Origin: Streptomyces sp. NBC_00878
Lineage (GTDB): Bacteria; Actinomycetota; Actinomycetes; Streptomycetales; Streptomycetaceae
Assembly (NCBI RefSeq): GCF_026341515.1
Contig: NZ_JAPEOK010000001.1
Coordinates: 9,796,001 to 9,860,000 of the forward strand
Length of the DNA: 64,000 nucleotides
Reading direction: 5' to 3'
Both the position numbers and the translations under genes were made by a program. The notes below the pieces were generated by a model. The model searched no databases. It was given only the letters and a program-made list of their open reading frames with translations, and was not told where the DNA came from. This document shows positions 62,599 to 64,000 of the stretch, piece by piece. Each line of letters opens with the position of its first letter. Positions within the stretch are counted from its first letter, which is position 1.

Positions 62599-63558
62599 AT
62601 GCACACCGACCTCGTGGCCGCGCTCGACATCGGCGGCACCAAGATCGCCGGAGCGCTGGTGGACGGCCACGGCCGGATCCTGCTGCGCGCCCAGCGACCG
62701 ACGCCCGCGCAGGAGGACGGCGACACCGTCATGGCGGCCGTCGACGCCGTGCTCGGCGAGCTGACCGTCTCGCCGCTGTGGAGCCGTGCCACGGCCGTCG
62801 GCATCGGCAGCGCGGGCCCGGTGGACGCCTCCGCGGGCACCGTGAGCCCCGTGAACGTACCCGGCTGGCGCGACTACCCCCTGGTCGAGCGGGTCAGGGC
62901 CGCCGCGAGCGGGCTTCCCGTCGAGCTGATCGGCGACGGCGTGGCGATCACCGCGGCCGAGCACTGGCAGGGCGCGGCCCGCGGACACGACAACGCGCTC
63001 TGCATGGTCGTCTCCACCGGCGTCGGAGGCGGCCTGGTGCTGGGCGGGCAGCTGCACCCCGGGCCCACGGGCAACGCCGGTCACATCGGCCACATCAGCG
63101 TGGAGCTCAACGGCGACCCCTGCCCGTGCGGGTCCCGCGGCTGTGTGGAGCGCATCGCGAGCGGTCCGAACATCGCGCGCCGCGCCGTCGAGGGCGGCTG
63201 GCGGCCCGGGGCCGAGGGTGACGCCTCCGCCGCCGCGGTGGCCGCCGCCGCCCGCGCCGGCGATCCCGTCGCGGTGGCGTCCTTCGAGCGGGCCGCGCAG
63301 GCGCTGGCCGCCGGTATCGCGGCGACCGCGACCCTGGTGGAGATCGACATCGCGGTGATCGGCGGGGGAGTGGGGAAGGCGGGTGACGTCCTGTTCACGC
63401 CCTTGCGTGCCGCGCTGCGTGACTACGCCACGTTGTCGTTCGTGCAGCGGCTCACCGTGACGCCCGCGCAGATGGGTACGGATGCGGGGCTTGTCGGCGC
63501 GGCCGCGGCGGCTCTCAGCCGTCGGCCGAGCGCTACAACCGCGGGGGTTGGTGGCTGA
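62599..63558 (+). CDS. ROK family sugar kinase (glucokinase-like)
   Basis: 319 aa from ATG 62599 with GGGAG upstream. ROK signatures are complete: VAALDIGGTKIAGALVDGHG (phosphate), ALCMVVSTGVGGGLVLGGQL, GNAGHIGHISVELNGDPCPCGSRGCVERIASGPNIA with the His and Cys zinc ligands, and IAVIGGGVGKAGD. Phosphorylates a hexose, likely glucose or an N-acylated sugar. Divergent from the LacI gene, ended by a 16-bp hairpin. Confidence 0.93.
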   Translation: MHTDLVAALDIGGTKIAGALVDGHGRILLRAQRPTPAQEDGDTVMAAVDAVLGELTVSPLWSRATAVGIGSAGPVDASAGTVSPVNVPGWRDYPLVERVRAAASGLPVELIGDGVAITAAEHWQGAARGHDNALCMVVSTGVGGGLVLGGQLHPGPTGNAGHIGHISVELNGDPCPCGSRGCVERIASGPNIARRAVEGGWRPGAEGDASAAAVAAAARAGDPVAVASFERAAQALAAGIAATATLVEIDIAVIGGGVGKAGDVLFTPLRAALRDYATLSFVQRLTVTPAQMGTDAGLVGAAAAALSRRPSATTAGVGG

Positions 63559-63617
63559 GTTGCCCTCGGACTTCGGGATTTCGGTTATCCGAGCGTGGTG
63601 ATGTGCCGGCCGGTGGG

Positions 63618-63645
63618 GGCTGGTCGCGCAGTTCCCCGCGCCCCT
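63618..63645. repeat. Dispersed 28-bp repeat, copy 2
   Basis: Exact reverse complement of 49087-49114. Here it forms the left part of the terminator hairpin. Confidence 0.8.
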
Positions 63646-63670
63646 GGGTGTCTCGGGGCGCGGGGAACTG
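63629..63670. terminator. 16-bp perfect hairpin after the ROK gene
   Basis: CAGTTCCCCGCGCCCC (63629-63644) pairs with GGGGCGCGGGGAACTG (63655-63670) around a 10-base loop. Between convergent genes, so bidirectional termination is likely. Confidence 0.75.
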
Positions 63671-63706
63671 ATTGGTTGGCCCGCACCGGTCCGCAACGGG
63701 CCGGTG

Positions 63707-64000
63707 TCAGCAGGTGAGTTGTGCGTCTGCCCAGTCGCCGTGGTCCGAGGTGATTCCGTTGCCGCCGTCCGTGACGACGAGACGTACCACCTGTGCTCCG
63801 CTCACGTCGGCCGAAATGGCCTGCGCCGCGTCGGCGTTGGTGAGTACGCCGGTCGATGCGGCCTTCGTGCCGTCGGCCCAGATCTCGAAGGCTATGGACC
63901 CGTCGGTGCCCTCCTCGTCGTCGACGCCGACCTGTGCGGTGACGGTCTCGCAGGCCTTGCCGGTGTAGAACTCGACGGTGCTGTCCGCGTGGACGCCGAG
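63707..64000 (-). CDS. NPCBM-domain protein, C-terminal part (edge-truncated)
   Basis: 98 codons are visible up to the window edge. The visible protein (LGVHADSTVEFYTGKACETVTAQVGVDD, then VLTNADAAQAISADVSGAQVVRLVVTDGGNGITSDHGDWADAQLTC) is the NPCBM/NEW2 carbohydrate-binding fold. It is usually C-terminal to secreted glycosidases such as alpha-galactosidases. The catalytic part lies right of the window. Confidence 0.8.
   Translation of the reverse strand, partial: LGVHADSTVEFYTGKACETVTAQVGVDDEEGTDGSIAFEIWADGTKAASTGVLTNADAAQAISADVSGAQVVRLVVTDGGNGITSDHGDWADAQLTC

Overview
The window is a high-GC chromosomal segment from a Streptomyces species. The evidence is the extreme third-position GC, frequent GTG and TTG starts, many Streptomyces-typical families (DUF6214, DUF6421, DUF6479, DUF6986, DUF7218, DUF2630, Rv1733c-like, CGNR, SpoIIE-type phosphatases, sirohydrochlorin chelatase of the CbiX type) and small dispersed intergenic repeats of the kind streptomycetes carry. 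I recognised no rRNA, tRNA, CRISPR array, complete insertion sequence, integrase or biosynthetic cluster. Most of the window reads as core or near-core metabolism and regulation, with several decayed loci.

Layout. 1-5.2 kb: a Fur-family regulator cut by the window edge, a GPP34 protein, a TetR regulator, a CGNR zinc-finger protein, a GAF/PP2C/ATPase anti-sigma-type phosphatase and a methyltransferase. 5.4-9.3 kb: the phenylacetyl-CoA epoxidase operon paaABCDE, with overlapping genes and a palindromic operator just before paaA. 9.5-16.3 kb: an FprA-type reductase behind an iron-box-like site, a HAD phosphatase, an Lrp regulator, two small genes, an FUSC membrane protein and a lactonase. 16.4-20.7 kb: sirohydrochlorin chelatase, a BadF-type sugar kinase divergent from ung across a 15-bp minisatellite, then a 5'-truncated GAPDH gene divergent from a MarR regulator. 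20.8-26.5 kb: a BNR-repeat protein, an Rv1733c-like protein, a fused pair of pseudogenes (ECF41-type sigma factor and SDR), an Old Yellow Enzyme divergent from an ArsR regulator across two matching operators, and an NCS2 permease.

26.8-44.3 kb: a second FprA paralogue, a DUF305 lipoprotein divergent from a secreted LVIVD protein, a TetR regulator with a strong operator, HAD, PAP2 and M56 genes, a broken GNAT gene carrying a repeat insertion, and a GH10 xylanase surrounded by remnants of a sugar ABC permease and a LacI regulator. Ppx/GppA, small conserved proteins, VOC, GNAT and a glycerophosphodiesterase follow. 44.6-49.1 kb: a three-gene operon (DUF6421, SDR, threonine-aldolase-like), then a transglutaminase-like gene enclosed by two inverted 204-bp MITE copies bounded by CTAG. 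49.1-64 kb: acyltransferase, DUF4395/thioredoxin pair, flavin reductase, etfB-etfA, secreted endonuclease/phosphatase, DUF6986 lyase, Lrp divergent from an MFS transporter, a membrane Ser/Thr kinase, and LacI divergent from a ROK sugar kinase. The window ends in a truncated NPCBM-domain secreted protein.

Functional links. paaA-E make one complex that epoxidises phenylacetyl-CoA, and EtfAB could carry electrons from acyl-CoA oxidations. The xylanase, its decayed regulator and transporter fragments, the sugar kinases and the NPCBM protein point to plant-polymer use. Several divergent regulator/target pairs (ArsR-OYE, LacI-ROK, Lrp-MFS, MarR-GAPDH remnant) have visible candidate operators. The most unusual signals are the paired MITEs, the gene remnants produced by deletion, an in-frame repeat insertion inside a GNAT gene, and a near-identical 21-bp dyad placed before two unrelated transcription units.
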